From Lishizhenia tianjinensis (GTDB taxonomy: Bacteria; Bacteroidota; Bacteroidia; Flavobacteriales_D; Crocinitomicaceae): a DNA stretch of 64,000 nt. A model generated the notes under the pieces. It did not search any database, was not told the origin of the DNA, and saw nothing but the letters and a program-made list of their open reading frames with translations. Below, in pieces: positions 38,342-46,101 of this stretch. Where the stretch lies: contig CALQIX020000016.1 in the NCBI GenBank assembly GCA_943330745.2, positions 20,374-84,373 on the forward strand. Direction: 5' to 3'. Positions within the stretch are counted from its first letter, which is position 1, and each line of letters starts with the position of its first letter. Position numbers and translations under genes: made by a program.

Positions 38342-38349
38342 CAAAGGTA
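38342..38349 (-). promoter_or_regulatory. Promoter -7 box for recQ
   Basis: The minus strand reads TACCTTTG, matching TANNTTTG, 16 nt before the GTG start. ATTG at 38372-38375 gives a weak -33 match with a 22-nt spacer. Confidence 0.5.
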
Positions 38350-38443
38350 AGCAAAAGGGAATTGCATTTGTCAATTTCTTAGTGAACATTATTAAATTTA
38401 TATTGTTTTGATTGAAATTTAAACAGCTGTCAATTTAGGTTGT

Positions 38444-38451
38444 TAAATTTG
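38444..38451 (+). promoter_or_regulatory. Promoter -7 box for the 38484 operon
   Basis: TAAATTTG matches TANNTTTG, 32 nt before the ATG at 38484. Confidence 0.45.
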
Positions 38452-38483
38452 TATTATATTTACGATACATCAAAAAAAGTAAC

Positions 38484-39047
38484 ATGCCTGGGTTAAAATT
38501 TAGAGTTTTATTAGATTCTGAAAAAAACGAAGAAATTTTTAGGGATATTTTGATACGTGATACGGATGATTTTGAATCGTTCTACATGGCAATTAAAAAG
38601 TCTTTCGGATTCACTGGTCAAGAGATGGCAAGTTTTTATGTTTCCAATGATTCTTGGGATAAGGGACATGAAATTAGTTTAGTTGATCTATCCTATGGGG
38701 ATGAATCAGTTGATTCGCTTCCGACCGTAATGAACCAAGCAAAAATTAAAGATTTTTTGGAAGAACCAGATCAAAAATTTATCCTTGTGTATGATTTTAT
38801 GAAAATGTGGATTTTTCTAATTGAATTGATTGGATTCGATCGTTCTGAGCCTGAAACACCGGAAATGTTATTGGCTATGGGCATAGCACCATTAGAGGGA
38901 TCTAAATTTGAAATGAATGATGCTTTGTTCAATGGAGATGAAGTAACGGGCTTTGATGAGGATGATGATGAGGATGAAGATGGGGATGACTATGGTTTCA
39001 ATGATTTTGAAAATGGTTATTCAGAGGATGACTATAATGATTATTAA
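38484..39047 (+). CDS. pRiA4b ORF-3-like (IS1096 TnpR-passenger-like) protein
   Basis: The 187-residue protein has the ubiquitin-like pRiA4b ORF-3 fold pattern: KFRVLLDSEKNEEIFRDILIRDTDDFESFYMAI, a GHEISLVDL strand, and a final YDFMKMWIFLIEL segment. From about residue 150 on it turns into a long acidic tail (many Asp/Glu, FDEDDDEDEDGDDYG). Its role is not known; the family name comes from a passenger gene in mobile elements, but this copy has no transposase near it and is a common chromosomal gene in Bacteroidota. The next gene starts 3 nt later, so they are probably co-transcribed. Confidence 0.78.
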   Translation: MPGLKFRVLLDSEKNEEIFRDILIRDTDDFESFYMAIKKSFGFTGQEMASFYVSNDSWDKGHEISLVDLSYGDESVDSLPTVMNQAKIKDFLEEPDQKFILVYDFMKMWIFLIELIGFDRSEPETPEMLLAMGIAPLEGSKFEMNDALFNGDEVTGFDEDDDEDEDGDDYGFNDFENGYSEDDYNDY

Positions 39048-39050
39048 TAC

Positions 39051-39761
39051 ATGAATACGAATAATACGGACCCAATTGGGCTAGCAATTCAAACATACAG
39101 TAAGAATAAAAAACCTTTTGATATTATCGTTCACGCTGATTTGTGTGAAGACGATATAATTCCTATCGAGGTGTTGTTCCGCACATTTGAGGAAATGCCA
39201 GAGGCGGAGAAATTAGCACTTTCAAAAGCAAAAGGTAGGATTTTAGATGTTGGGGCCGGTGCCGGAGTTCATTCGTTAGAACTTATGGATCGTGGTTTTA
39301 GCGTTCGAGCAATTGATATTTCTCCTGGTGCCGTGGATTTTATGAAATCACAACAAATCGATGCAGTGAACTCAAGTTTTCTAACCTTTAAAGACGGTAA
39401 ATTTGATACGATTCTGATGTTGATGAATGGCATTGGAGTAGTTGGTAAATTAAGCAACTTAAAAAAAGCGCTTGAACATGCTAAAAAACTCCTCAACAAA
39501 GGAGGTGCATTGTATTGTGATTCATCGGATATAAAATACCTTTATGAAGAAGAGGATGGTTCATATTGGTTAGATTTGGTTACGGAATATTACGGGAATT
39601 TCAGATTTCAAATGTCCTATAAACAAGCGAAAAGTGCATGGTTTGATTGGTTGTACGTTGATTATGATTCGCTTCACAAAGAAGCTTTAGGATGTGGATT
39701 TTCTTGCCGTAAAATTTTTGATAATGAGAATCATTATTTGGCCGAATTAATTCTAATTTAA
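39051..39761 (+). CDS. Class I SAM-dependent methyltransferase, substrate unknown
   Basis: The 236-residue protein has a clear motif I (ILDVGAGAGVHSLEL, about residues 64-78), post-I acidic motif (VRAIDISPGAVDF) and a motif IV-like KFDTILMLMNGIG. It lies between the pRiA4b-like gene and nadC and shares one base with nadC. The substrate cannot be set from sequence; linkage to nadC may only reflect shared transcription. Confidence 0.8.
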   Translation: MNTNNTDPIGLAIQTYSKNKKPFDIIVHADLCEDDIIPIEVLFRTFEEMPEAEKLALSKAKGRILDVGAGAGVHSLELMDRGFSVRAIDISPGAVDFMKSQQIDAVNSSFLTFKDGKFDTILMLMNGIGVVGKLSNLKKALEHAKKLLNKGGALYCDSSDIKYLYEEEDGSYWLDLVTEYYGNFRFQMSYKQAKSAWFDWLYVDYDSLHKEALGCGFSCRKIFDNENHYLAELILI

Positions 39762-40606
39762 TGCAAAAAGAATTAGAAGATTTTATTCTTACTGCATTAG
39801 CTGAGGACATTGGAAGTGGAGATCATACTGCATTGGCTTGTATTCCACAAACAGCGCAGGGTTCTGCTAAATTATTAGTGAAAGAAACAGGGATTTTGGC
39901 GGGAGTTGAAGTGGCCAAATCAATTGCCTCTTGTTTTGATTCTTCTTTAAAGTTTGATTTCTTTATGAAGGATGGAGATATTATAAAACCGGGAGATATT
40001 GCTTTTGAAATTTCAGGATCTGCACGTTCAATACTTACAACAGAACGATTGATTCTAAATTGTATGCAGCGCATGAGTGGAATTGCTACTCAAACTAAAT
40101 CAATCGTTAAATTAATTGAAGGCACAAACACAACTTTATTAGATACGCGAAAAACAACTCCTGGATTGCGTTTCCTTGAAAAATGGGCAGTGAAAATAGG
40201 AGGGGGGCAAAATCATCGTTTTGGTTTGTATGATATGATTATGATTAAAGATAATCATGTTGATTTTGCAGGCGGAATAAAACAAGCACTTGAGGCAGTT
40301 CAGAAATATCAACTAAATAAAAACTTGAACTTAAAAGTTGAGTTGGAAGTTCGAAATGAAAAAGAGCTATTTGAAGCCTTATCTGTAGGTGGATTTGATC
40401 GAATTATGTTGGATAATTTTTCTCCTGAATTAATAAAATCGGTACTCCCTAAAATTCCAGAAGCCATTGAAACCGAAGCATCCGGTGGAATTACGATTGA
40501 CACAATAAGGGCATACGCAGAAACCGGAGTTCAATTTATTTCAGTTGGTGCGTTGACTCATTCAGTAAAAAGTTTGGATTTGAGCTTGAAGTCTTCTTTC
40601 AACTAG
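39761..40606 (+). CDS. nadC: Nicotinate-nucleotide pyrophosphorylase (carboxylating)
   Basis: The 281-residue protein matches quinolinate phosphoribosyltransferase: LAEDIGSGDHT near the N-terminus, NCMQRMSGIATQT, LLDTRKTTPGLR (about residues 128-139), GGGQNHRFGLYDMIMIKDNH, and a late EASGGITIDTI and SVGALTHS. It makes nicotinic acid mononucleotide from quinolinate and PRPP for NAD synthesis. No nadA or nadB is in the window. It ends a three-gene operon starting at 38484. Confidence 0.97.
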   Translation: MQKELEDFILTALAEDIGSGDHTALACIPQTAQGSAKLLVKETGILAGVEVAKSIASCFDSSLKFDFFMKDGDIIKPGDIAFEISGSARSILTTERLILNCMQRMSGIATQTKSIVKLIEGTNTTLLDTRKTTPGLRFLEKWAVKIGGGQNHRFGLYDMIMIKDNHVDFAGGIKQALEAVQKYQLNKNLNLKVELEVRNEKELFEALSVGGFDRIMLDNFSPELIKSVLPKIPEAIETEASGGITIDTIRAYAETGVQFISVGALTHSVKSLDLSLKSSFN

Positions 40607-40621
40607 TAAGAGGTCAGCTTA

Positions 40622-41398
40622 TCATATGTAACCCATTACAGAATAAGAAATATATCCTATCCACTCTTTTAGAATATTTGTCCAGGGATGAAATAATTCG
40701 AAATTAGGTAATAAAAAGTCAGATAGACTATAATTCCTTTCTTCCGATAAAGCTGAATCCGTTGAAAAACAGTCTACTGGAATCTGAGCTTTGTCAAACA
40801 CCGCCTTGGCTCTTTTCATGTGCAAACCAGAAGTGATTAACAAAGCTTTGTTTTTGTCGGTTGGAAAACACTTAATTTTTTGCAATAATTTTTTAGTTTC
40901 TCTTGCATTCTCAACTGTATTTCTTGATTTTGTTTCAATTAAAATATCATTGGAAGGAATACCCCATTTCACTAAATTATTTTTCATCTGCTGTGCTTCG
41001 TGAAGTCCGTCTTCCGAAATTGAACCACTATCCCCTGAAATTAATATTTTCTGAATTTTTTTAGTATGGTATAAATTCAATGCTTGCCATATGCGATCGG
41101 CACTTCGGTTTATTTGCAGTGAATTTGTGTAGTGATTATAATGTGCCATACCACTGAGTACGATCCCAATTTCGTATTTTTTTACTTCCGAAATAGGCCT
41201 TGGTGAAGTGTCCCATAAACGATATATTTCAGACAAAATAATTGTTTGAGTAAATAGATAAATACTAGCAATTGTAATCCATGTTAGAACTTTTTTTCGC
41301 TTTAAATTGTTACTTTTCCATGAAAAAATAGCAAGGATAAGTATCCACATTAGCGGAGAAAGAAAATAGTATAAAAGTTTAGAGAGAATAAAAAACAT
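40622..41398 (-). CDS. YdcF-family (DUF218) membrane-anchored protein
   Basis: The 258-residue protein has two hydrophobic segments at its N-terminus (about residues 5-25 and 35-55) and a DUF218 domain with IGIVLSGMAH, RIWQALNLYHTKKIQKILISGDSGS, ESKSRNTVENARE-type and LLITSGLHMKRA sequences. These match the YdcF/ElyC group, of which ElyC is linked to envelope carbon-lipid and peptidoglycan precursor metabolism; the exact reaction is unknown. It is a single gene, convergent with nadC and divergent from the suf operon across 162 nt. Confidence 0.85.
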   Translation of the reverse strand: MFFILSKLLYYFLSPLMWILILAIFSWKSNNLKRKKVLTWITIASIYLFTQTIILSEIYRLWDTSPRPISEVKKYEIGIVLSGMAHYNHYTNSLQINRSADRIWQALNLYHTKKIQKILISGDSGSISEDGLHEAQQMKNNLVKWGIPSNDILIETKSRNTVENARETKKLLQKIKCFPTDKNKALLITSGLHMKRAKAVFDKAQIPVDCFSTDSALSEERNYSLSDFLLPNFELFHPWTNILKEWIGYISYSVMGYI

Positions 41399-41477
41399 AT
41401 CAGTTAATCTAAAAAGTAAATGTATTGATTTATCTGTTACTGAAAAAAATAAGTCCTTTTAAATAATAGTTAATTTG

Positions 41478-41509
41478 TTTGGCGAAATACCATAAAAATG
41501 GTATTTTTG
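41478..41509 (+). promoter_or_regulatory. Promoter of the suf operon
   Basis: TTTG (41478-41481), a 20-nt spacer and TATTTTTG (41502-41509) form a perfect Bacteroidota promoter, the best in the window. It lies 51 nt upstream of the sufA-type start. A 22-nt palindrome fills the spacer and overlaps the -7 box. Confidence 0.75.
41485..41506. promoter_or_regulatory. Palindromic candidate operator over the suf promoter
   Basis: Nine-base arms AAATACCAT (41485-41493) and ATGGTATTT (41498-41506) flank an AAAA centre and are perfectly inverted. They occupy the spacer and part of the -7 box, where a bound repressor would block RNA polymerase. The protein that might bind is unknown. Confidence 0.6.
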
Positions 41510-41560
41510 CATTCATTAATTATCTTATTTATAATTAATCTAAATAAATAATAAACTAAC

Positions 41561-41884
41561 ATGATTACGGTAACAGATTCAGCTAAAAAACAAGCTGTAA
41601 GATTGATGGAAGACGATGGGAAAGATGGCTTTTTTATTCGAGTTGGTGTTGAGGGTGGAGGATGTTCAGGATTGATGTATCAACTTACTTTTGATAATGA
41701 AGAAAAAGAAGGCGATAAATCGTTTGAAGATAATGGGGTTAAAGTAGTTGTTGACAAAAAGAGTTACTTATATTTAATTGGTACAACTCTAGATTTTTCT
41801 GGTGGATTAAATGGAAAAGGATTTGTTTTTTCTAATCCAAATGCGGACAGAACGTGTGGTTGTGGTGAATCTTTTTCGGTTTAA
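41561..41884 (+). CDS. sufA: A-type Fe-S carrier (SufA/IscA/HesB family)
   Basis: The 107-residue protein has the three A-type cysteines: C35 in EGGGCSGLMY and C99/C101 in CGCGESF at the C-terminus. These carriers hold iron or a cluster and hand it to apoproteins. It is the first gene of the suf operon, 20 nt before sufB, behind the strong promoter with a palindrome. SufA versus IscA naming rests on operon context. Confidence 0.92.
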   Translation: MITVTDSAKKQAVRLMEDDGKDGFFIRVGVEGGGCSGLMYQLTFDNEEKEGDKSFEDNGVKVVVDKKSYLYLIGTTLDFSGGLNGKGFVFSNPNADRTCGCGESFSV

Positions 41885-41904
41885 TTACTTTTTTATCCAA
41901 TTAA

Positions 41905-43353
41905 ATGGCAAATTACACAGAGAACGAATTAGCTAAGGATCTCGAAAATCAGGAATACAAATATGGTTTCGTTTCTGATATTGAGTCAGACAAAATTCCT
42001 GTAGGTTTAAATGAAGACATAATTCATTTAATTTCTAGTAAGAAAGAGGAGCCAAGTTGGCTTTTGGAATATCGATTAAAAGCATTCCAGATATGGAAAA
42101 CAATGACCGAGCCTGAATGGGCACATGTTCATTACGACAAGCCTAAATTCAACGAGATTACTTATTATTCAGCACCAAAACAAACCAAAAAATACGAATC
42201 GTGGGATGATGTGGATCCTGAAATGAAAGAAACCATGAAAAAATTGGGGATTTCACTTGAGGAACAGAAAAAATTGACGGGTGTCGCAGTGGATTTTGTA
42301 ATGGATTCAGTTTCCGTTGCAACGTCTTTTAAAGCAAAATTGGCTGAATTAGGAATAATTTTCTGCTCATTTTCTGAAGCAGTAAAAGAACACCCGGAAT
42401 TGGTTCAAAAATATATGGGTTCGGTTGTTCCAACTACTGATAACTTTTACGCTGCGCTAAATTCAGCAGTTTTTACCGATGGTTCTTTTTGTTATATTCC
42501 CAAAGGTGTTCGTTGTCCTATGGAACTTTCAACTTATTTTCGAATTAATGAAGGAGGTACGGGTCAATTTGAGCGAACATTGGTAATTGCAGACGAAGGG
42601 GCTTATGTTTCTTATTTAGAAGGATGTACTGCTCCTCAACGTGATGAAAATCAATTACATGCAGCCGTAGTAGAATTAGTAGCATTAGAAAATGCAGAAA
42701 TAAAATATTCAACAGTTCAAAATTGGTATCCTGGAGATAAAGAAGGTAAAGGAGGCGTGTTTAATTTTGTGACAAAACGTGGTATTTGTGAACGCAATGC
42801 TAAAATTTCCTGGACACAAGTTGAAACAGGATCAGCAGTTACATGGAAATATCCATCGTGTGTTTTAAAAGGAGATAATTCTATTGGTGAATTTTATTCT
42901 GTAGCGGTCACGAACAATTATCAACAAGCTGATACAGGAACAAAAATGGTTCATTTGGGTAAGAATACCAAAAGTACAATCATTTCAAAAGGGATATCTG
43001 CCGGAAAATCACAAAATTCGTATCGTGGATTAGTTCAGATTCATAAAAGCGCCCAAAATGCCCGAAATTTTTCGCAATGTGATTCTTTACTCATGACCGA
43101 CCAATGTGGAGCACATACTTTTCCATATATTGAATGTAAAAATCCAACAGCTAAAATAGAGCATGAGGCTACAACATCAAAAATTGGTGAGGATCAATTG
43201 TTTTATTGCATGCAGCGTGGAATAAGTGAAGAGAAAGCAATAAGTCTCATTGTCAACGGATATTGCAAGGAAGTATTAAATCAGTTGCCAATGGAATTTG
43301 CTGTGGAAGCACAGAAATTATTGGCGATTAGCTTAGAAGGTAGTGTTGGGTAG
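41905..43353 (+). CDS. sufB: Fe-S cluster scaffold subunit SufB
   Basis: The 482-residue protein matches SufB over its full length: an N-terminal helical region ([20 protein letters not shown]), the core beta-helix and the conserved [36 protein letters not shown] stretch near the end with cluster-related Cys residues. SufB builds the Fe-S cluster as part of SufBC2D in the cytoplasm. Unlike the usual layout, the next gene is not sufC but a four-helix-bundle gene 64 nt downstream. Confidence 0.96.
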   Translation: MANYTENELAKDLENQEYKYGFVSDIESDKIPVGLNEDIIHLISSKKEEPSWLLEYRLKAFQIWKTMTEPEWAHVHYDKPKFNEITYYSAPKQTKKYESWDDVDPEMKETMKKLGISLEEQKKLTGVAVDFVMDSVSVATSFKAKLAELGIIFCSFSEAVKEHPELVQKYMGSVVPTTDNFYAALNSAVFTDGSFCYIPKGVRCPMELSTYFRINEGGTGQFERTLVIADEGAYVSYLEGCTAPQRDENQLHAAVVELVALENAEIKYSTVQNWYPGDKEGKGGVFNFVTKRGICERNAKISWTQVETGSAVTWKYPSCVLKGDNSIGEFYSVAVTNNYQQADTGTKMVHLGKNTKSTIISKGISAGKSQNSYRGLVQIHKSAQNARNFSQCDSLLMTDQCGAHTFPYIECKNPTAKIEHEATTSKIGEDQLFYCMQRGISEEKAISLIVNGYCKEVLNQLPMEFAVEAQKLLAISLEGSVG

Positions 43354-43365
43354 TATGGATTGATA

Positions 43366-43392
43366 AATTGCAGATTGACAGATTGTGGATTG
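43366..43392 (+). repeat. Left arm of inverted repeat flanking the four-helix-bundle gene
   Basis: This 27-nt stretch is rich in GATTG units (43376-, 43381- and 43388-region) and is nearly the reverse complement of 43814-43840. About 22 positions match when one or two gaps are allowed. Confidence 0.6.
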
Positions 43393-43417
43393 AAAAATAG
43401 TGAATAAGAGAGATTAA

Positions 43418-43795
43418 ATGGCAACTATCGGAAGTTTTGAAAATATAGAAGTTTGGCGAACGAGTATGGATCTATGTACTGAGGTATATAAGATTACAAA
43501 TTCTGATACATTTTCAAGAGATTTTGGATTAAAAGATCAAATTAGAAGGGCTTCTGTTTCAATTCCATCTAATATTTCCGAAGGATATGAACGCGATAGT
43601 AAAAATCAGTTGCTGTATTTTCTATCAATTGCAAAGGGCTCATGCGGCGAGGTTCGTACTCAATTACGTATAGCCTATAATCTCAATTATTTGAACGATT
43701 TGGATTTTCAAAGTCTGAATTTGATGTGTGAATCGACGAGCAAGCAATTATCAGGTTTTATTAAATATTTAAGGGATTTTAAAGGAATTAAGTAA
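43418..43795 (+). CDS. Four-helix-bundle protein (23S rRNA intervening-sequence family)
   Basis: The 125-residue, all-helical protein shows the S23/IVP family pattern: a start like IGSFENIEVWRTSMDLCTEVYKI, the hallmark FGLKDQIRRASVSIPSNISEGYER, and KGSCGEVRTQL. Members were first found in insertions within 23S rRNA genes; many stand-alone copies occur in Bacteroidota. This one lies between sufB and sufC and is flanked by imperfect 27-nt inverted repeats, which suggests that the gene came in as a unit. Its function is unknown; it has no link to Fe-S assembly that I know of. Confidence 0.85.
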   Translation: MATIGSFENIEVWRTSMDLCTEVYKITNSDTFSRDFGLKDQIRRASVSIPSNISEGYERDSKNQLLYFLSIAKGSCGEVRTQLRIAYNLNYLNDLDFQSLNLMCESTSKQLSGFIKYLRDFKGIK

Positions 43796-43813
43796 AATGT
43801 GTAGGCAATTTTG

Positions 43814-43840
43814 CAATCATCAAATCTGTAATTTGCAATT
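43814..43840 (-). repeat. Right arm of inverted repeat flanking the four-helix-bundle gene
   Basis: This 27-nt stretch between the four-helix gene and sufC is the partner of 43366-43392 in inverted orientation. Conserved blocks include CAATC, AATCTGT and TGCAATT in the same order. Confidence 0.6.
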
Positions 43841-43852
43841 AAAAATTTTAAA

Positions 43853-44611
43853 ATGATAAAAATAAATAACTTACATGCTTCAATAGACGGGAAGAAAATT
43901 CTGAAAGGATTAAACTTAACTGTCAATGCCGGAGAAGTACATGCCATTATGGGACCAAATGGTGCGGGAAAAAGCACCTTGTCTAGTGTTCTTGCAGGTC
44001 GTGAAGAATATGAAGTAACAGAAGGTTCAGTAGATTTTAACGGAATTGATTTGTTGGAGCTTTCAACAGAAGATCGTGCAAGAGAAGGATTGTTTTTGGC
44101 GTTTCAATACCCCATTGAAATACCAGGTGTTTCTAATGTCAATTTTCTTAGAACCGCAATGAATGAAATTAGAGAATATAAAGGGTTAGATCCTATTTCC
44201 GCTAAAGATTTTATGACGATGGTTCGCGAAAAATCTGCCTTGGTTGAATTGGATAGTAAATTAGCTTCTCGTGCCGTAAATGAAGGTTTTTCAGGAGGAG
44301 AAAAAAAACGAAATGAGATTTTCCAGATGGCGATGCTAGAACCGAAATTAGCTATTTTGGACGAAACAGATTCTGGATTGGATATTGATGCATTGCGCAT
44401 TGTAGCAAATGGAGTGAATCAACTAAAATCTGCACAAAACGCAACAATTGTGATTACCCATTATCAAAGACTACTGGATTATATTATTCCTGATTTTGTT
44501 CATGTGCTTTTTGATGGACGCATTGTAAAAACAGGTACAAAGGAATTAGCGGTCGAATTGGAAGAAAAAGGATACGATTGGATTAAAGATGAATTCTCAA
44601 CAGTTGGATGA
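43853..44611 (+). CDS. sufC: Fe-S assembly ATPase SufC
   Basis: The 252-residue ABC-type ATPase has Walker A GPNGAGKST (about residues 34-42), Q-loop LAFQYP, signature FSGGEKKRNEI, and Walker B LAILDETDSGLD. SufC drives conformational change in SufBC2D. It is separated from sufB by the inserted four-helix-bundle gene, and its 3' end meets the sufD start. Confidence 0.96.
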   Translation: MIKINNLHASIDGKKILKGLNLTVNAGEVHAIMGPNGAGKSTLSSVLAGREEYEVTEGSVDFNGIDLLELSTEDRAREGLFLAFQYPIEIPGVSNVNFLRTAMNEIREYKGLDPISAKDFMTMVREKSALVELDSKLASRAVNEGFSGGEKKRNEIFQMAMLEPKLAILDETDSGLDIDALRIVANGVNQLKSAQNATIVITHYQRLLDYIIPDFVHVLFDGRIVKTGTKELAVELEEKGYDWIKDEFSTVG

Positions 44612-44612
44612 A

Positions 44613-45860
44613 ATGGAAATGCCTACACAGACTTCTAAATTAAATCAATTCAGGACAAATTTTAAGGAAGGGAACCTTTCATTTGATCCTAGTTTACGAA
44701 TCCTTTCACGAAGTGTGTTGGAAAATTCTGATTTTCCTACTACTCGAAACGAATCATGGAAATATACGCGATTGACAAAATTAAGTCAACTGTCATTAAC
44801 AACAACAGAAAAAATTAATTCTCCCATTTCAGTTCCTTTGAAATCACCTTACGTTATTTCTATTGTAAACGGAAACATTATTGATCTTCCTACGATTCAG
44901 GGAGTTAGTATTAGCAGATTGAGCGATTGTTCTGAAAAACAACTTGAATTAGTTTGTAAAAATGTTTCAATTGAAAATGATGTGTTTCACGCCCTCAATA
45001 CACTTTACATAAAAGATGGTATTTTAATTGAGATTCAAGAAAATCAACAAATTAATGATGCGATACAATTGATTTTTGAAACGCAAGAGTCTTCTATTTT
45101 TTGCCCCATTAGAATTATTATTGTGGGTAAAAAAAGTTCAAAAGCCCATTTTTTTCAACATTTTTCAGGAAAAGGAACAGGATTAACCCTTCCAGTTTTT
45201 GAGTATTTTATTGAACAGAATGCTCATTTAAGTTTGGATAAAATTCAATTGGAAAATGATGAATCTTTTCATATTTCAACGGATCAAGTGTATCAAGAAC
45301 GCGATTCTTTTTTTAAAATAAATACCATTACCTTATCGGGTAAATTGATTCGTAATAATTTGAATATTTTAGTTAACGGAGAAAATTGTGAAACTAATTT
45401 AAATGGAACGTATTTATTGGGAGATGGACAATTAGTTGATAATCATACAGTAGTGGATCATTTGAAGCCTAATTGTAATTCCAATGAATTATATAAAGGA
45501 GTTTTGAATGGGAAATCAATTGGTGTTTTCAATGGAAAAGTATTTGTGCGTCCAGATGCTCAAAAAATAAATGCTTTTCAGTCAAATGCCAATGTTCTTT
45601 TATCTGAGGATGCATCTATGAACTCAAAGCCCGAACTTGAAATTTATGCAGATGATGTCAAATGTTCTCATGGATCAACAACCGGACAAATGGATGAAGA
45701 GGCTATATTCTATCTACGAACTAGAGGTATTTCAGATCGTTCCGCTAGGGCATTGATGACCCAAGCATTCATTGGTGATGTATTGAATCAGATTGAGAAC
45801 GAAGAAATAGTAGATTACGTTCAGTCTAAACTTGTTGAATTACACGATTGGGTAATTTAA
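44613..45860 (+). CDS. sufD: Fe-S assembly protein SufD
   Basis: The 415-residue protein matches SufD: RNESWKYTRLTKL near the N-terminus, a beta-helix core, and the late CSHGSTTGQMDEEAIFYLRTRGI segment with the conserved His. It pairs with SufB in the scaffold complex. I start at the ATG just after the sufC stop; an ATG at 44589 within sufC and one at 44619 are alternatives. The usual next genes, sufS and sufE, are not found: the next gene is on the other strand and overlaps the sufD stop by 4 nt. Confidence 0.93.
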   Translation: MEMPTQTSKLNQFRTNFKEGNLSFDPSLRILSRSVLENSDFPTTRNESWKYTRLTKLSQLSLTTTEKINSPISVPLKSPYVISIVNGNIIDLPTIQGVSISRLSDCSEKQLELVCKNVSIENDVFHALNTLYIKDGILIEIQENQQINDAIQLIFETQESSIFCPIRIIIVGKKSSKAHFFQHFSGKGTGLTLPVFEYFIEQNAHLSLDKIQLENDESFHISTDQVYQERDSFFKINTITLSGKLIRNNLNILVNGENCETNLNGTYLLGDGQLVDNHTVVDHLKPNCNSNELYKGVLNGKSIGVFNGKVFVRPDAQKINAFQSNANVLLSEDASMNSKPELEIYADDVKCSHGSTTGQMDEEAIFYLRTRGISDRSARALMTQAFIGDVLNQIENEEIVDYVQSKLVELHDWVI

Positions 45861-46099
45861 TTATTAATAATTATTCTATTTTTCAAATTAATCTCGTTCT
45901 TTTTAGATCTAGATAACTTCTTTTTTTGTTTTTTATTCAGCATTTCGAAACAGCAAGGACAATCCATTTGGCAGCAAATGTGGCTATGATTACACGCTCT
46001 ATCTGAATATGCCTTCCTGAAACTTCCACCATAAGTCCTTTTAGTAGAACAAGAGGCTAGAATCCAGAATGTTATAAAAAAGAATAATTTTCTTGACAT
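45857..46099 (-). CDS. Cys-rich mini-lipoprotein, unknown
   Basis: The 80-residue product has a lipoprotein signal (MSRKLFFFITFWILASC, lipobox LASC with lipid-modified Cys17). The mature part holds a dense Cys/His block (ACNHSHICCQMDCPCCFE, about residues 35-52) and then a very basic tail (KKQKKKLSRSKK). I know no named family. It follows cinA by 2 nt on the minus strand and ends inside the sufD stop, filling an otherwise empty gap. The Cys block could bind a metal or form disulfides; this is inference. Confidence 0.68.
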   Translation of the reverse strand: MSRKLFFFITFWILASCSTKRTYGGSFRKAYSDRACNHSHICCQMDCPCCFEMLNKKQKKKLSRSKKNEINLKNRIIINN

Positions 46100-46101
46100 A
46101 A

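Noticed and set aside
38484..39047. Mobile element passenger (IS1096-type)
   Set aside because: The family name suggests a transposon, but there is no transposase, terminal repeat or target duplication, and the gene is in an operon with a methyltransferase and nadC.
41485..41506. E. coli-type IscR type 2 binding site
   Set aside because: CC and GG are 8 nt apart here, while the type 2 site needs 13. The palindrome is kept only as an operator of unknown binder.
43357..43392. Short direct repeats (GATTG units) as a CRISPR-like array
   Set aside because: Units are about 8 nt apart, too short and irregular; there are no spacers and no cas genes. They fit better as an arm of the inverted repeat.
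43418..43795. Intervening sequence within a 23S rRNA gene
   Set aside because: The encoded protein is of that family, but flanking DNA codes for SufB and SufC, and no rRNA sequence is present.
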